Positions 63,211 to 64,000 of a stretch of 64,000 nucleotides of DNA are shown piece by piece. Source of the stretch: Micromonospora sp. NBC_01796 (GTDB lineage: Bacteria > Actinomycetota > Actinomycetes > Mycobacteriales > Micromonosporaceae); NCBI RefSeq assembly GCF_035917455.1, contig NZ_CP109078.1:3844001-3908000 (forward strand), read 5' to 3'. Each line of letters opens with the position of its first letter. The stretch's first letter is position 1. A model generated the notes under the pieces. The model was not told where the DNA came from, did no database searches, and saw only the letters and a program-made list of their open reading frames with translations. Position numbers and translations under genes: made by a program.

Positions 63211-64000
63211 GTGCGTAGATCACTGCGATCGTGGCTCGGCGCTGTGCTGAGTGCGGTCCTCGTGGTGGGCGGCATCGTCGCCATACCACCGGCGGCCAGT
63301 GCCGCCGCGTTCAGTGTTCTCGTCTTCTCCAAGACCGCCGGCTTCCGGCACGGCTCGATCACCCCCGGCATCGCCGCCATCCAGGCGCTCGGCTCGGCCA
63401 ACGACTTCACCGTGGAGGCCACCGAGGACGCCGCCCAGTTCACCGACGCGAACCTGGCCCGGTTCAAGGCGGTCATCTGGCTCTCCACCACCGGGGACGT
63501 ACTCAACGCGGCGCAGCAGGCCTCGTTCGAGCGGTACATCGCGGCCGGTGGCGGTTACGTGGGCGTACACGCCGCCTCCGACACCGAGTACGACTGGCCC
63601 TGGTACGGCGGGCTCGTCGGCGCGTACTTCGCCTCGCACCCGGCCGAGCAGACCGCGACGGTCAAGGTGGCCGACCAGGTGCACACGTCCACCGTCGGCC
63701 TGCCGCAGCGCTGGTCCCGGTTCGACGAGTGGTACAACTACCGGACCAACCCCCGGGGCACCGTGCACGTGCTCGCCACCCTGGACGAGACCACGTACAC
63801 CGGCGGCAGCAACGGCGCCGACCACCCGATCAGCTGGTGCCAGAACTACGGCGGCGGCCGGTCCTGGTACACCGGGATGGGGCACACCGACGCGTCGTAC
63901 GCCGACGCGAACTTCCGCAAGCACCTGCTCGGCGGCATCCTCGGCGCCTCCGGCACCGTGGCCACCGACTGCGGCGGCACCGTCAACAGCAACTTCCAGC
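63211..64000 (+). CDS. secreted ThuA-domain protein (5' part, truncated by window end)
   Basis: 263 residues are visible and the frame is open at the window edge. GTG 63211 follows AGGAAAGGA. Signal peptide 1-31 (LGAVLSAVLVVGGIVAIPPAASA). Residues about 35-245 are a ThuA (trehalose-utilisation, glutamine-amidotransferase-like) domain: VLVFSKTAGFRHGSI, GGYVGVHAASDTEYDWPWYGG, PISWCQNYGGGRSWYTGMGH. In actinobacteria this domain usually begins long extracellular proteins with PKD, sorbosone-dehydrogenase or carbohydrate-binding modules, consistent with the Gly/Thr linker at the end. LacI-type operators suggest sugar control. Confidence 0.9.
   Translation, partial: MRRSLRSWLGAVLSAVLVVGGIVAIPPAASAAAFSVLVFSKTAGFRHGSITPGIAAIQALGSANDFTVEATEDAAQFTDANLARFKAVIWLSTTGDVLNAAQQASFERYIAAGGGYVGVHAASDTEYDWPWYGGLVGAYFASHPAEQTATVKVADQVHTSTVGLPQRWSRFDEWYNYRTNPRGTVHVLATLDETTYTGGSNGADHPISWCQNYGGGRSWYTGMGHTDASYADANFRKHLLGGILGASGTVATDCGGTVNSNFQ

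Overview
The window is chromosomal DNA from a very GC-rich actinobacterium, most likely of the family Micromonosporaceae (Micromonospora, Actinoplanes and relatives). Pointers are the mycothiol gene mshB, FdxA next to DapC, the actinobacterial SdhCAB arrangement, many GTG starts, frequent leaderless-type starts (a TANNNT hexamer 6-8 bases before the start codon), and a long hairpin with the GTTGATCATGAAGTTAGCG core, which from memory is a dispersed repeat of this family. The backbone follows the order I recall from M. tuberculosis (phoH2 - glpX - DUF4245 - xseB/xseA - ispH - ychF), so most of 2-36 kb is conserved core with accessory blocks between the core genes. I see no rRNA, tRNA, CRISPR array, complete insertion sequence or prophage.

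Layout. 0.1-1.6 kb: an XRE regulator divergent from two small unknown genes, with repeated TCACGTG motifs between them. 2.1-9.3 kb: PIN-PhoH ATPase, membrane-anchored transglycosylase, rhomboid protease, ferredoxin-NADP reductase, YdcZ-type transporter coupled to glpX, and a DUF4245 membrane protein. 9.3-15.4 kb: a GntR regulator followed by a tight operon of allophanate hydrolase, two cysteine hydrolases, an NCS2-like permease and an AtzH-like protein. This is read as a biuret/triuret (or related ureido-compound) nitrogen-scavenging system and is the most interesting block. 15.6-26.3 kb: LppX-like lipoprotein, xseB/xseA, ispH, a small lipoprotein, a large secreted subtilase, rmuC and two membrane proteins.

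26.3-34.8 kb (minus strand): an Ada-AlkA fusion coupled to ogt (alkylation repair), a heterodimeric ABC exporter, and an archaeal-type valyl-tRNA synthetase. 34.9-36.9 kb: ychF followed by a Uma2-family gene; a 21-bp segment of the ychF 3' end recurs twice downstream, as if something inserted there. 36.9-41.8 kb: methyltransferase, a helix-turn-helix/transmembrane/peptidoglycan-binding/lysozyme-like fusion, a PH-domain protein, an FUSC-like membrane protein, a degenerate pterin dehydratase and a NUDIX hydrolase. 42-46 kb: the sdhCAB operon (succinate dehydrogenase).

46.1-58.3 kb is a peptide-handling region: TldE and TldD proteases, a second Uma2 protein, a complete dipeptide/oligopeptide ABC importer (D-F-C-B-A order) and an S9 prolyl-oligopeptidase-type enzyme. 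58.4-62.9 kb: mshB, two membrane proteins, a GNAT acetyltransferase, fdxA and dapC. At 63.2 kb a secreted ThuA-domain protein begins behind two LacI-type operator palindromes and runs off the end of the window.

Starts were moved inside the longest open frame where a Shine-Dalgarno site, an ATGA/GTGA overlap or a leaderless hexamer supported it. Residue numbers for literature enzymes are quoted from memory.
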